Assembly (NCBI RefSeq): GCF_900070365.1
Contig: NZ_LN850107.1
Location: forward strand, 1,550,001 to 1,614,000
Origin: Alloactinosynnema sp. L-07
Lineage (GTDB): Bacteria > Actinomycetota > Actinomycetes > Mycobacteriales > Pseudonocardiaceae
Direction: 5' to 3'
DNA: 64,000 bases
In this document: piece after piece, positions 26,701 through 33,798 of the stretch
Numbering within the stretch: position 1 is the first letter of the stretch
Layout: each line of letters opens with the position of its first letter
Program-made: the position numbers and the translations under genes
Notes under the pieces: model-generated
The model's input: only the letters and a program-made list of their open reading frames with translations
What the model was told of the DNA's origin: nothing
Databases searched by the model: none

Positions 26701-27647
26701 CACTGTTGGAGCAGATCGCGGACATCTCCGACGGCCGCTACTACTTCATGCCGACGATCGACGACCTGTTCGAGATCTACAACTACATCCGCGGCCAGGT
26801 CTCCGGCGACGGCATCGTCGTCAACGAGTCGGCGCTCGCGTCCACCAGTCGCGTCGCGGCCTTCGTCGATGACGAGGCGGCCCAGGCCACCTTCACGGTG
26901 TCCTGGGCGGACACATCGCTGCGCTTCGTGGCGGAGAGCGCCAAGAAGGCGGATCAGATCTGCGTGCGCCTGCGGGACCCGAAGGGCAGGCTGGTGCCCG
27001 CGCACTCGAGCCTGTTGCGCCGGACCGAAGGGCGCGGGTACGTCGCGTTCGACGTCGCGGAGCCACTGGCCGGGAAGTGGTTCATCGAGGTGTCGACCGC
27101 ACGGGAACGGCACACCCGCTTCACCGCGGCCGGATTCGTGCGATCGCCGATCCACCTGCACGTCAGCCTGGGTCCGCGCCGGTTCACCGCGGGCAGCCCA
27201 CTGCTGGTGACGACCAAGATGACCGACGGCAACCGGCTGTTCAACCCCAGCAAGCCGACGGGGCTGGTGGTGGCACCGGCACTCAGCCTGCAGAGCCTCA
27301 GCAAGACCCACGCCGAGGCTCTGCGTGGGATCGACCCGGTGAAGGTGCCCGATGGCGACTCCATGCCGCAGGACGTCGGCAAGTTGCTGGCATTGCGCGC
27401 ACGGCTGCTGGCGGCGGGCAAGCCGGACCTGTTCCAGTTCGCCGCCGCCCGGATGCGACTCTCGGACACCATGCCGAGGCGGAATGGCGGTGCGCCCGAG
27501 GCCGCGTTGCCGCTCGTCACCGGCCGCTTCACCCGGACCACGGAAGCGGGCAGCTACAACGTCCGCGTCACCGCGACCGGCCGGTCGCCGCACTCCGGCC
27601 ACAGGTACGTCCGCACCCAACTCGCAAGCACCGTGGCGACACCGTAG
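23781..27647 (+). CDS. Subtilisin (S8) protease fused to a von Willebrand factor A domain
   Basis: This 1288-residue protein has no signal peptide. The catalytic triad is complete: Asp287 in AICDTGVD, His326 in QGHGTHVAG and Ser520 in TGTSMAAPH, with the oxyanion Asn438 in FSAGNAGG. Residues 1-260 are an atypical prodomain-like region. After the protease come a jelly-roll segment (about 690-820) and a VWA domain starting at VIDRSGSM (MIDAS DxSxS, about 827) with VLLSDGYDN and VYTCAMG. The last ~250 residues are beta-rich with no recognised domain. VWA next to a subtilase suggests metal-dependent adhesion to a protein partner. A hairpin terminator follows at 27664. Neighbouring genes give no further clue. 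Confidence 0.85.
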   Translation: MTTKAIVTPRSAATGQFRPSETESDAGVEVEAMLAEGAVVKGAQEQLEALEAQGYRVKMMPGAGLIDLGATLIDTESDAESPPVPAELEVPAELADEWPHHLIQLVAPPRAEWLAEIEARGVDVIEPTGAYGVLVSGTPDAVARLIELTFVTWTGPMKPAYRIHPNLADATGTISYVSVSVYPPSAVDEVRQAVEEVNGTVVSDSRAESDAPLYATISVEIDAESIPTIARLPHVRLLERVDDKPGLDGERESQLVREQIPPTTGYLGWLASVGLGGGTGVNVAICDTGVDKNATNNTTGHLDIRGRQVAFVNYDSSATILDVQGHGTHVAGIAVGNGGSGDTEGAAPDDFLSGLGVAPQSGLVTQNGLEGPWPPADFGQFTRDAVNNGAAVQNNSWFSSPAGSGYTAAARRYDQLVRDPDDATAGLDSLVIVFSAGNAGGRSGTITGPKEAKNVIVVGNSLNARPGQGFPSDDVQGIASSSSRGPAADGRILPNVCAPGTDVNSAQAGTGGHVLMTGTSMAAPHVTGAIAVIIEWWRARTGGATPSAAMAKALVINGAEDMAGGPNWRSYSAAEWTNLGGGLRSVSALGHTPAEAVDQAPGGVFGAMTQVGSVAAVVSPGHWHYDAGTDVMTFRPISAGATRLNLRDTAPLTSIPNNDQGWGRVSLENVLEQAPVSDRGPKIFSDQRHAFTSAGQEHLIRVAPADPTRPLRITLAWTDAPGAVVANPAIVNDLDLEVTELDTGVVFKGNVFAGGFSAAGGVFDNINNIECVYLQNPAGTYEVRVIAAAVSASARPDIATPWQDFALVIDNAEVPPAAPVSVVPVIDRSGSMIVYGYEAVTRTASKQFLDLMSLDDQVGVVSFGSTGDVEFPTGPAPAAQTITGQPVRDAAKAEVDTTVFGGCTFMGEGIVKARDLLATSTVTSRAMVLLSDGYDNKGCDAANPAKPSALDAVATLPSTVPVYTCAMGPASDQALLEQIADISDGRYYFMPTIDDLFEIYNYIRGQVSGDGIVVNESALASTSRVAAFVDDEAAQATFTVSWADTSLRFVAESAKKADQICVRLRDPKGRLVPAHSSLLRRTEGRGYVAFDVAEPLAGKWFIEVSTARERHTRFTAAGFVRSPIHLHVSLGPRRFTAGSPLLVTTKMTDGNRLFNPSKPTGLVVAPALSLQSLSKTHAEALRGIDPVKVPDGDSMPQDVGKLLALRARLLAAGKPDLFQFAAARMRLSDTMPRRNGGAPEAALPLVTGRFTRTTEAGSYNVRVTATGRSPHSGHRYVRTQLASTVATP

Positions 27648-27663
27648 GCGAGTAGGCCCACCT

Positions 27664-27699
27664 GGTGACCAGGTCTGCTCGCAGGCAGGCCTGGTCACC
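27664..27699. terminator. Shared hairpin terminator between convergent genes
   Basis: GGTGACCAGG (27664-27673) and CCTGGTCACC (27690-27699) form a perfect 10-bp stem 17 nt after the subtilase stop. The right arm contains the stop codon of the convergent Rieske ferredoxin gene, so the hairpin could serve both directions. Confidence 0.65.
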
Positions 27700-28090
27700 C
27701 GTCCGCGGGCTGGCCGCTTCGCGCTCGGGCCTCGGACAGCAGCCACTCGCGGATCGACCGACGCGACGGGGGAGGCGGCAGCTCGGCCTCCACCCAGCCA
27801 TCGACGACGCGGGTCCGATACACGGTCGCTCCCCGCTCAGGCAGGTCCGTGCGCTCGCCGGTCGCGAGATCGAAACACCAGAAGTGACCTGGGCAGACCA
27901 GCGTCCCGTCTCTGACCACACCATCCGACAGCGCGACATCCCGGTGGGGACACCGGTCGAGCATGGCGACGTACTCGCCGTCGCCCCTGTCCACCACGCA
28001 CACGCGGTCGGACTCCCCGACGATCCGGCCCACGGGCCTGCCTGCCGGGACCTCCTCGACTCGGCAGACGCGCTGCCAGCGGCCGGTCAC
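27695..28090 (-). CDS. Rieske-type [2Fe-2S] ferredoxin
   Basis: The 131-residue electron-transfer protein has both halves of the Rieske site, CPHRDVAL and CPGHFWCFD (Cys-x-His and Cys-x2-His), about 20 residues apart. Its size matches ferredoxin components of ring-hydroxylating oxygenases. The GTG at 28090 overlaps the TGA of the IclR gene by 4 nt. It is transcribed away from, but lies next to, the aromatic island that holds a Rieske oxygenase and a reductase, so it may be an extra or alternative electron carrier for that oxygenase. That assignment is from context. Confidence 0.8.
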   Translation of the reverse strand: MTGRWQRVCRVEEVPAGRPVGRIVGESDRVCVVDRGDGEYVAMLDRCPHRDVALSDGVVRDGTLVCPGHFWCFDLATGERTDLPERGATVYRTRVVDGWVEAELPPPPSRRSIREWLLSEARARSGQPADG

Positions 28091-28854
28091 TGGCTCCACC
28101 CCAGCCCGGCCGAGATGCGCGCGGCCGTCTCCACGACGTGCCGGGCCAGGTGGCGCAGTCCCGCGTCGACATCCTCGACGAACTGTGCGACCGACACCGA
28201 CGCGACCACCCGGCCGAGCGGGTCGCGCACCGGTGCCGCGATCGAGCACATTCCCGCCTGGGACTCCCCGCGGTTCTCGGCGAAGCCCTGCTGCCGGACC
28301 GTGGTGAGTTCGGCGATCAGCGCGGCGCGCGAGGTGAGTGTTCTGGGTGTCTTCGGGGTGAGCCGCATGCCCTCGATGAGACGGTCCCGCTGTTCGGCCG
28401 GGAGGTAGGCGAGCAGCACTTTGCCGCTGGAGGTCGCGTGGGCGGCGTTGCGGGCACCGACCGAGCGGAAGACCGGGATCGTGCCCGGCCCCTCGCGTCG
28501 CTCGATGTAGAGCACGTCGGGGCCGTCGAGAATCGCGATGTGCAGGGTGCCGGTGGTGAGCGTGCGCAGGTGGTCGAGCGGCATCGTGGCCGCCTCGTGC
28601 AGTCGCTGCGCGGTTTCGGCGCTGGCGCCCAGCGAACGCATGGCGGAGGTCAGGCGGAACAGCCCGGTCTCCTCGACCTTCTCCAGCAGCCCTTCCTCGA
28701 CCAGGGTCCAGATGATCCGGTGGGCGGTGCTCTTGCCGACGCCGACCCGGCGGGCCAGCTGGCTGACCCCGAGCTGGGTGCTGTGCTTGCCGAACTCCCG
28801 CAGGATCCGGGCGGCGGCGGCCACACTGGACAGCCGCTCCGCGCTCGCGGTCAT
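28087..28854 (-). CDS. IclR-family transcriptional regulator of the aromatic island
   Basis: This 255-residue regulator has an N-terminal winged helix (VSQLARRVGVGKSTAHRIIW, residues 30-49) and the C-terminal IclR effector domain (GARNAAHATSSGKVLLAYLP; QQGFAENRGESQAGMCSIAA; PLGRVVASVSV). IclR members such as PcaR, PobR and CatR control aromatic catabolism in actinobacteria. The ATG at 28854 overlaps the stop of the upstream gene (ATGA). The likely operator is the GTTCCG-N5-CGGAAC palindrome at 29539, in the divergent gap facing the dioxygenase genes. The effector is probably the aromatic substrate or a ring-cleavage product, but it is not known whether it activates or represses. Confidence 0.88.
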   Translation of the reverse strand: MTASAERLSSVAAAARILREFGKHSTQLGVSQLARRVGVGKSTAHRIIWTLVEEGLLEKVEETGLFRLTSAMRSLGASAETAQRLHEAATMPLDHLRTLTTGTLHIAILDGPDVLYIERREGPGTIPVFRSVGARNAAHATSSGKVLLAYLPAEQRDRLIEGMRLTPKTPRTLTSRAALIAELTTVRQQGFAENRGESQAGMCSIAAPVRDPLGRVVASVSVAQFVEDVDAGLRHLARHVVETAARISAGLGWSQ

Positions 28855-29504
28855 CGTGCCGTCACGTCGCGCAGGACGGCTTCCAGGCAGGAGTCCGCTG
28901 TGGACCCGGGTGCGGGGGTGACTCGGCCCGCGGTGAGGTCGGCGGCAAGCAGCGCGGCGGCGCGGTCGAGCCCGATGCGGACGCACGCGGCCAACTCGTC
29001 GACCAGACCGACCTGGTGGGGCAGGGCCCGCCGGAGCCGGTCGGTGTCCCGGGCGGTCTTCGCGTGCATGTTGGCCAGCGCCACCCCCGAGTGTTGGGCG
29101 TGGTGCGCGGTCAGGCCGCCGCCGACGGCGACCGTCAGGTGGTAGACGGTGTCGCTGACCCCGAGCACGCGGCGGATGTCGTCCGGAGCGTCCTCGGTGA
29201 GGATGCCCAGCTCAGGCAGCACCGACGGGTCGTAGAAGCGCAGCGTCCACCGGGTTCCGTCGTACTCGTCGACCACCGCCACCTCCGGGCCGCGGGGCGC
29301 GGGCAGGGCGTCGGTGGTGGCGACCAAGTGGAGCCGGTGGGCGGCCGCGGCGATCACGGTGATGTCGGCCGCGACGAGCGGCAGCGCCCCGCGCTCGGCG
29401 GGTGGCAGGTACCGCACGTGGTCCAGATAGGTCGTGTGCACGGCCCACACGTACTCCCGGACCGTGTCGCGCATCGCCTCCGGCGCCTTCTCCCGCACCT
29501 CCAC
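28851..29504 (-). CDS. Unrecognised protein encoded with the IclR regulator
   Basis: The family is not recognised. The product (about 217 residues from the GTG at 29504; an ATG at 29474 is also possible) is soluble and helical, with segments VREYVWAVHTTYLDHVRYLP, VVDEYDGTRWTLRFYDPSVL and a His-rich stretch LTAHHAQHSGVALANMHAK. A longer frame reaches 29573, but it would pass through the palindrome at 29539-29555, so a later start is preferred. The stop overlaps the IclR ATG by 4 nt, and the three minus-strand genes form one coupled unit (this gene, IclR, Rieske ferredoxin). It may be a ligand-binding or accessory protein of the pathway; there is no direct evidence. Confidence 0.55.
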   Translation of the reverse strand: MEVREKAPEAMRDTVREYVWAVHTTYLDHVRYLPPAERGALPLVAADITVIAAAAHRLHLVATTDALPAPRGPEVAVVDEYDGTRWTLRFYDPSVLPELGILTEDAPDDIRRVLGVSDTVYHLTVAVGGGLTAHHAQHSGVALANMHAKTARDTDRLRRALPHQVGLVDELAACVRIGLDRAAALLAADLTAGRVTPAPGSTADSCLEAVLRDVTAR

Positions 29505-29538
29505 AGCGTGACCCGTTCGAGCGCGGTCGGCACCTTGT

Positions 29539-29555
29539 GTTCCGTATAGCGGAAC
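29539..29555. promoter_or_regulatory. Likely IclR operator (17-bp palindrome)
   Basis: GTTCCG (29539-29544), spacer TATAG, CGGAAC (29550-29555): perfect 6-bp arms, a length and form common for IclR-family sites. It lies between the minus-strand regulator operon and the plus-strand dioxygenase operon that begins at 29597, well placed to control both. Confidence 0.65.
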
Positions 29556-29596
29556 GGTGCACCCGCCCGCCACGCTCCCGGCTTACGTTTTCCCAC

Positions 29597-30661
29597 ATGG
29601 TTGATGTGAACGGCGTCACAAGCCAGGCTGACCTGGCCGAGGGGACCCCGCCAGGCACGCGCCGGATGAAGGCGCCATGGGCGCCCCCCGACGGGGCACG
29701 GGTCGATCCGTCCGACACGCGTCAGGCCGGTCGCGCCACGGTCGCCGGTCCGCCCCGGGGCATCCTGCGGCTGGGCCACGTCGATGTGACGGTGACCGAC
29801 CTCGACCTCGCCACCGCGTACTACACCGAAGTGCTCGGGATGGAGATCACGGCGCTGACCGAGGACTCGGTCTACCTCAAGTGCTGGGACGAGGAGGACC
29901 ACCACTCGCTGCGGCTGCGCTATGCCCCGCGGATGGGCATGGACCTGATGTCCTTCAAGGTCCACCACGAGGACGACCTGGCCGACCTTGAGCACAAGGT
30001 CACCAGGTACGGCTTCCCGGTCGAGCGGATCAGCAAAGGGGAGTCGCTCGGCCAAGGGGAGTCGATCCGCTTCTCCACCCCGAGTGGGCACCACATGGAA
30101 CTCGTCGCCGACGTCGAGAAGGTCGGCACCTCCCGCCTCCGGCGCGACCCGCTCGACCCCCAGCCGCGGGACAGGATCCGCCCGCCGCGGATGGACCACA
30201 TGCTGATCACCACCGAGGAAGTCGGCGACTCGACGCGGTTCTACATGGACGTGCTCGGGTTCCGGATCACCGAGCAACTGCTCGACGGCAACGGCCACCA
30301 GCTCGGGACGTGGCTGGAGCGCTCGCACTCGCCGCACGACCTCGCCGTCGTCCACGGGGCCAACGGCGGCCTGCACCACTTCGCGTTCTGGCTCGACGAG
30401 TGGGACGACGTGCGCGACGCCGCGGATGTGCTGGCCTACAACGGAATCCAGCTCGACGTCGGTCCCACCCGGCACGGCATCACCCGCGGGTCCACCATCT
30501 ACTTCTTCGACCCGCTCGGAACCCGCAACGAGGTCTTCACCGGCGGATACCGGCCGGACCCGGACTTCCCGACCCTGACCTGGACCGAGGACAACATCGG
30601 ACGGGCCGTCTTCTACTACGAGGGCGAGCTCAACGACCGATTCATGAGGGTGCACACCTGA
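29597..30661 (+). CDS. Catechol 2,3-dioxygenase (extradiol, XylE type), first copy
   Basis: This Fe(II) enzyme opens catechols next to the diol to give 2-hydroxymuconic semialdehydes. It has two vicinal-oxygen-chelate domains. The catalytic C-terminal one has metal ligands in MDHMLI (His), NGGLHHFAFW (His) and TRNEVFTGGY (Glu), and the diagnostic DVGPTRHGITRG and IYFFDPLG. The end (NIGRAVFYYEGELNDRFM) matches classical XylE enzymes closely. About 55 extra residues precede domain 1 if the ATG at 29597 is used; an ATG at 29666 is an alternative. It is the first gene of the island, and its TGA overlaps the next ATG by 1 nt. Confidence 0.9.
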   Translation: MVDVNGVTSQADLAEGTPPGTRRMKAPWAPPDGARVDPSDTRQAGRATVAGPPRGILRLGHVDVTVTDLDLATAYYTEVLGMEITALTEDSVYLKCWDEEDHHSLRLRYAPRMGMDLMSFKVHHEDDLADLEHKVTRYGFPVERISKGESLGQGESIRFSTPSGHHMELVADVEKVGTSRLRRDPLDPQPRDRIRPPRMDHMLITTEEVGDSTRFYMDVLGFRITEQLLDGNGHQLGTWLERSHSPHDLAVVHGANGGLHHFAFWLDEWDDVRDAADVLAYNGIQLDVGPTRHGITRGSTIYFFDPLGTRNEVFTGGYRPDPDFPTLTWTEDNIGRAVFYYEGELNDRFMRVHT

Positions 30662-31572
30662 TGACCATTCTGCGACTGTCCCATGTGGAGATCCGGGTCC
30701 CGGACCTCGAACTCGCCACCGCGTACTACTCCGAGGTCGTCGGCATGATCGAGACCGGGCGCGACGAGTCCCGGGTGTTCATGAAGTGCTGGGACGAGCA
30801 CCAGCACCACAGCGTGGTCCTCACCTTGGAGCCCACGCACGGCCTGAACCACTTCGGTTTCAAAGTGACCGACGCTGAGGATCTCGACCACTACCAGGAC
30901 CGGCTCGAAGCCGCGGGGGTCGCGGTCCGGCGGTATTCCGCCGACGAATGGGCCCCCGGCCACGGCGCGGCGATCCGCTTCACCCTCCCGAGTGGACACG
31001 AGATGGAACTCGTGCACGGGATGCGGCAGGTCGGCAACCTCCTTCCGCAGACCAACCCGCCGCCGCGCCCGATGGGTCTCGTCGGTATTGCGCCCCCGCG
31101 CGTCGACCACGTGTTCCTGACCGCCGAGGAGGTGGACACGAACACCCGGTTCCTCAGCGAGCACCTCGACTTCCGGCTCACCGAACAGGTTCTGGGCGAT
31201 GACGGGTTCCAGATCGCCTGCTGGCTGGAGGTCTCGCACCGGTCGCATGACATCGCGTTCATCACCGGACCCAACCGCGGCCTGCACCACTTCGCCTACT
31301 GGGTCGACGGCTGGAACGACCTGCGCAACGCCGCCGACGCGTGCGTCTACCACGGGGTCAGCATCGAGACGAACCCGACGCGGCACGGGGCCACCCGCGG
31401 CCAGTGTCTCTACTTCTTCGACCCGGTGGGCAACCGGAACGAGATGTTCACCGGCGGCTACTGGGTCGACCCGGGTACCGAGCCGATCACCTGGACCGAG
31501 GCGGAGATGGGACGCGCGATGTTCTACTACGACGGCGTCGTCAACCAGCAGTTCCTCACGGTCCACAGCTGA
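30661..31572 (+). CDS. Catechol 2,3-dioxygenase (extradiol, XylE type), second copy
   Basis: This 303-residue paralogue of the upstream enzyme has the usual length and no extension. Ligand motifs are VDHVFL (His), RGLHHFAYW (His) and NRNEMFTGGY (Glu), with TNPTRHGATRG and LYFFDPVG. The two copies are similar along their length yet differ at many positions, so the duplication is old. Tandem extradiol enzymes usually split substrate range (for example catechol against alkylcatechols) or replace each other after suicide inactivation; mixed oligomers are also conceivable. TGATG coupling to the first copy implies near-equal expression. Confidence 0.9.
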   Translation: MTILRLSHVEIRVPDLELATAYYSEVVGMIETGRDESRVFMKCWDEHQHHSVVLTLEPTHGLNHFGFKVTDAEDLDHYQDRLEAAGVAVRRYSADEWAPGHGAAIRFTLPSGHEMELVHGMRQVGNLLPQTNPPPRPMGLVGIAPPRVDHVFLTAEEVDTNTRFLSEHLDFRLTEQVLGDDGFQIACWLEVSHRSHDIAFITGPNRGLHHFAYWVDGWNDLRNAADACVYHGVSIETNPTRHGATRGQCLYFFDPVGNRNEMFTGGYWVDPGTEPITWTEAEMGRAMFYYDGVVNQQFLTVHS

Positions 31573-31582
31573 GGGGCGGGCG

Positions 31583-32623
31583 ATGACCATCGAGAACGGC
31601 ATCGGCGCGCTGCCTCGCACCGAGCGACCTGACGCACCGGCGTACCTGACCCGCCACCTGTCCCGGAAGTCGGCGCCGGTCACGCCCGACCAGCCCGACG
31701 ATGACGGCACCCCGCTGTACCTGCGGCGGTTCCGCGAGAAGGACCACCGCGCCGACCCGGTCATGTTCGACGGCAACGTCATCGGCGCGTCGCGCGCCTG
31801 GGCCGAGGTGACCCGCACCAAGGAGATCGTCCCCGAGCGGCGCGACCAGCACGCGGCGATCGACTGCGACATCTACCTGGTGCGCCACGGCGAGACCCAG
31901 GGCTATTCCTCGGAGTCGGGGCTCACCCCGCTCGGGTCATGGCAGGCGCATCGGCGCGGCCAGGAACTGGCCAGGCGGGTCACCGACGGCATGGCGGTCG
32001 AGCTGCTGTGCGCCCCGACGAACCGGGCCAGGCAGACCGGCGAGCACCTGCGCCGCGGCCTGCTCGACAACGCCGGGCTGTTCGGCCGCGAACCCGTGAT
32101 CGGCGAACTGCACGACGACCGCAACTTCCGCAATTTCGAGGTCGCCACGCCCGACGGACCGCGCGACGTCACCAGCGCGTTCCGGACCTACCACCGGGTG
32201 ATGGAGAAGTACGAGCGCGTCGGCCTCGGGGAGCGGCCCGGCTGGCTCGTCGACGTCGACCGGTTCTGGGGCATCCAGCAGGGCGGCGGGGACCCGATCA
32301 CGCACTGGCTGACCATGCCCATGCTGCACTTCGAGCCGCCGGTGTCGTGCGTGCGCCGGTTCTGGCGAGGCATCCTCACCGCCAGGGCGAACACCGAGGC
32401 GCGCACCATCGTCGTGGCCACCCATTCCGGGCCGATCCGGGCGTTCGCCACCGCCGCCATGGGCTACGACCCGGGCGAGCCATTCAACACCGAGTTCGTC
32501 CGAGTCCGCCTCGTCGCGGGCGGGACAACCGCGCTGGTGCTCTACCGCAACCGCGTCCAGGAGGTCGTCATCCCCGACCTCGACGCGCTGCCGCCCAACT
32601 CCGACCCCCGTTTCCAGGAGTGA
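31583..32623 (+). CDS. Histidine phosphatase (phosphoglycerate-mutase superfamily)
   Basis: The 346-residue protein carries the RHG signature YLVRHGETQG (catalytic His near residue 98), the supporting Arg in CAPTNRARQTGEHLRRG, and the second catalytic His in VVATHSGPIRAF. About 90 residues precede the phosphatase fold and are of unknown role. The gene sits immediately before, and 4 nt from, the PEP-synthase-like kinase pair in the aromatic island. This suggests that it removes phosphate from an aryl phosphate formed there, as a phosphohydrolase does in the CreHI/CreJ/CreD alkylphenol system of Corynebacterium glutamicum. The substrate is inferred from position only. Confidence 0.75.
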   Translation: MTIENGIGALPRTERPDAPAYLTRHLSRKSAPVTPDQPDDDGTPLYLRRFREKDHRADPVMFDGNVIGASRAWAEVTRTKEIVPERRDQHAAIDCDIYLVRHGETQGYSSESGLTPLGSWQAHRRGQELARRVTDGMAVELLCAPTNRARQTGEHLRRGLLDNAGLFGREPVIGELHDDRNFRNFEVATPDGPRDVTSAFRTYHRVMEKYERVGLGERPGWLVDVDRFWGIQQGGGDPITHWLTMPMLHFEPPVSCVRRFWRGILTARANTEARTIVVATHSGPIRAFATAAMGYDPGEPFNTEFVRVRLVAGGTTALVLYRNRVQEVVIPDLDALPPNSDPRFQE

Positions 32624-32627
32624 CACC

Positions 32628-33725
32628 ATGGCCGACCACCCCACCGCCGTCCTCTTCGACGACCTCTGTCCCGAGCAGCACGCGCTCGTCGGCGGGAAGT
32701 GCGCGTCCCTGGGCACGATGAGCCAGGCGGGTCTGCCGGTCCCGCCGGGCTTCGCGGTCACGACGCAGGTGTTCATCGACGCGCGGGCGGCATCGGGGCT
32801 CATGCCCCGCATCAAGGAGTTGATCGACGACGTCGACCTCACCGATCAGGCGGCACTGGCCCGCGCGGCCGTCGAGGCGCGCGAACTGGTGCTGAGCTGG
32901 GGGCTGCCCGAGGTCCACGAGAAGCGCATCCGGCAGATGTACGCCGACCTCTGCGCGCGCTGCGGTGTCGAAGACGTCCCGGTCGCCGTGCGCTCGTCGG
33001 CGACGGCGGAGGACTCGCCGGACGCTTCCTTCGCGGGCGAGCACGACACCTACCTGTGGGTGTGCGGGATCGACGCGGTGCTGGAGAAGATCCGCGCCTG
33101 TTGGGCGAGCCTCTACACCGATCGCGCCATCGCCTACCGCGAAGAGATGCACTACGACCACAACCACGTGGACATGGCCGTGGCGGTCCAGAAGATGGTC
33201 CGGCCGCGCGCGGCGGGGGTCGCGTTCACGCTCGACCCGTCGAACGGGGACCGGTCGGGCATCTGCATCGACTCGGCCTGGGGTTTCGGCGAGGGCGTGG
33301 TGTCCGGTGACGTCACCCCGGACAACTTCCTGGTCGACAAGGTCTTGTGGGCCATCAAGCGGCGCACGGTCAGCCCCAAGACCCACGCCCACCTCCTGGT
33401 CGACGGGGTCGACTGCCCCCGAGTGGACCGGGTGCCGCTCGACGCCGACCGGGTGAGCGTGCCGTCGCTGACCGACGAGGAGATCGTCGCCGTCGCCCGG
33501 CTCGCCAGGACGGCCGAGAAGCACTACGGGTGCGCGCAGGACATCGAGTGGGCCGTGGACGACGACCTGCCCAGCGGCGAGGCGATCGTCCTGCTGCAGG
33601 CCCGTCCGGAGACGGTCTGGAGCAAGCGGTCGCACGCCGTCGCCGCGAAGTCCGACCTCGTCTCCTCGATCGTAGACACCCTCGTCAACCCCTTGTACGC
33701 CAGGAAGGGGTCGCAGCACACCTGA
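32628..33725 (+). CDS. PEP-synthase-like phosphotransferase, ATP-binding subunit (PpsB/CreH-like)
   Basis: This 365-residue protein corresponds to the N-terminal ATP-grasp part of PEP synthase only. It has the glycine-rich VGGKCASLGTMSQAGLPVP at the N-terminus, VAVRSSATAEDSPDASFAG (catalytic Arg), GFGEGVVSGDVTPD, the metal-binding QDIEWAV and the terminal LLQARPETVW. The swivelling phospho-His domain is absent and is encoded by the next gene. The same two-gene split is known from phenylphosphate synthase of Thauera (PpsA/PpsB) and the alkylphenol-phosphorylating CreHI pair. It should use ATP to phosphorylate the partner's His, leading to an aryl phosphate. Confidence 0.85.
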   Translation: MADHPTAVLFDDLCPEQHALVGGKCASLGTMSQAGLPVPPGFAVTTQVFIDARAASGLMPRIKELIDDVDLTDQAALARAAVEARELVLSWGLPEVHEKRIRQMYADLCARCGVEDVPVAVRSSATAEDSPDASFAGEHDTYLWVCGIDAVLEKIRACWASLYTDRAIAYREEMHYDHNHVDMAVAVQKMVRPRAAGVAFTLDPSNGDRSGICIDSAWGFGEGVVSGDVTPDNFLVDKVLWAIKRRTVSPKTHAHLLVDGVDCPRVDRVPLDADRVSVPSLTDEEIVAVARLARTAEKHYGCAQDIEWAVDDDLPSGEAIVLLQARPETVWSKRSHAVAAKSDLVSSIVDTLVNPLYARKGSQHT

Positions 33726-33798
33726 CACCGGGTCAGGTCGGCGGTCCACTCAGGACTGTCACCGCATCGATGTTCCACAGACCCGGAGGAGGGTCATC

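Noticed and set aside
24726..27746. A 1006-codon open frame on the minus strand opposite the subtilase gene
   Set aside because: Its composition (Arg, Val, Gly, Asp and His rich, no domain) is that of an antisense shadow of a GC-rich gene, and the plus strand carries a protease with a full catalytic triad.
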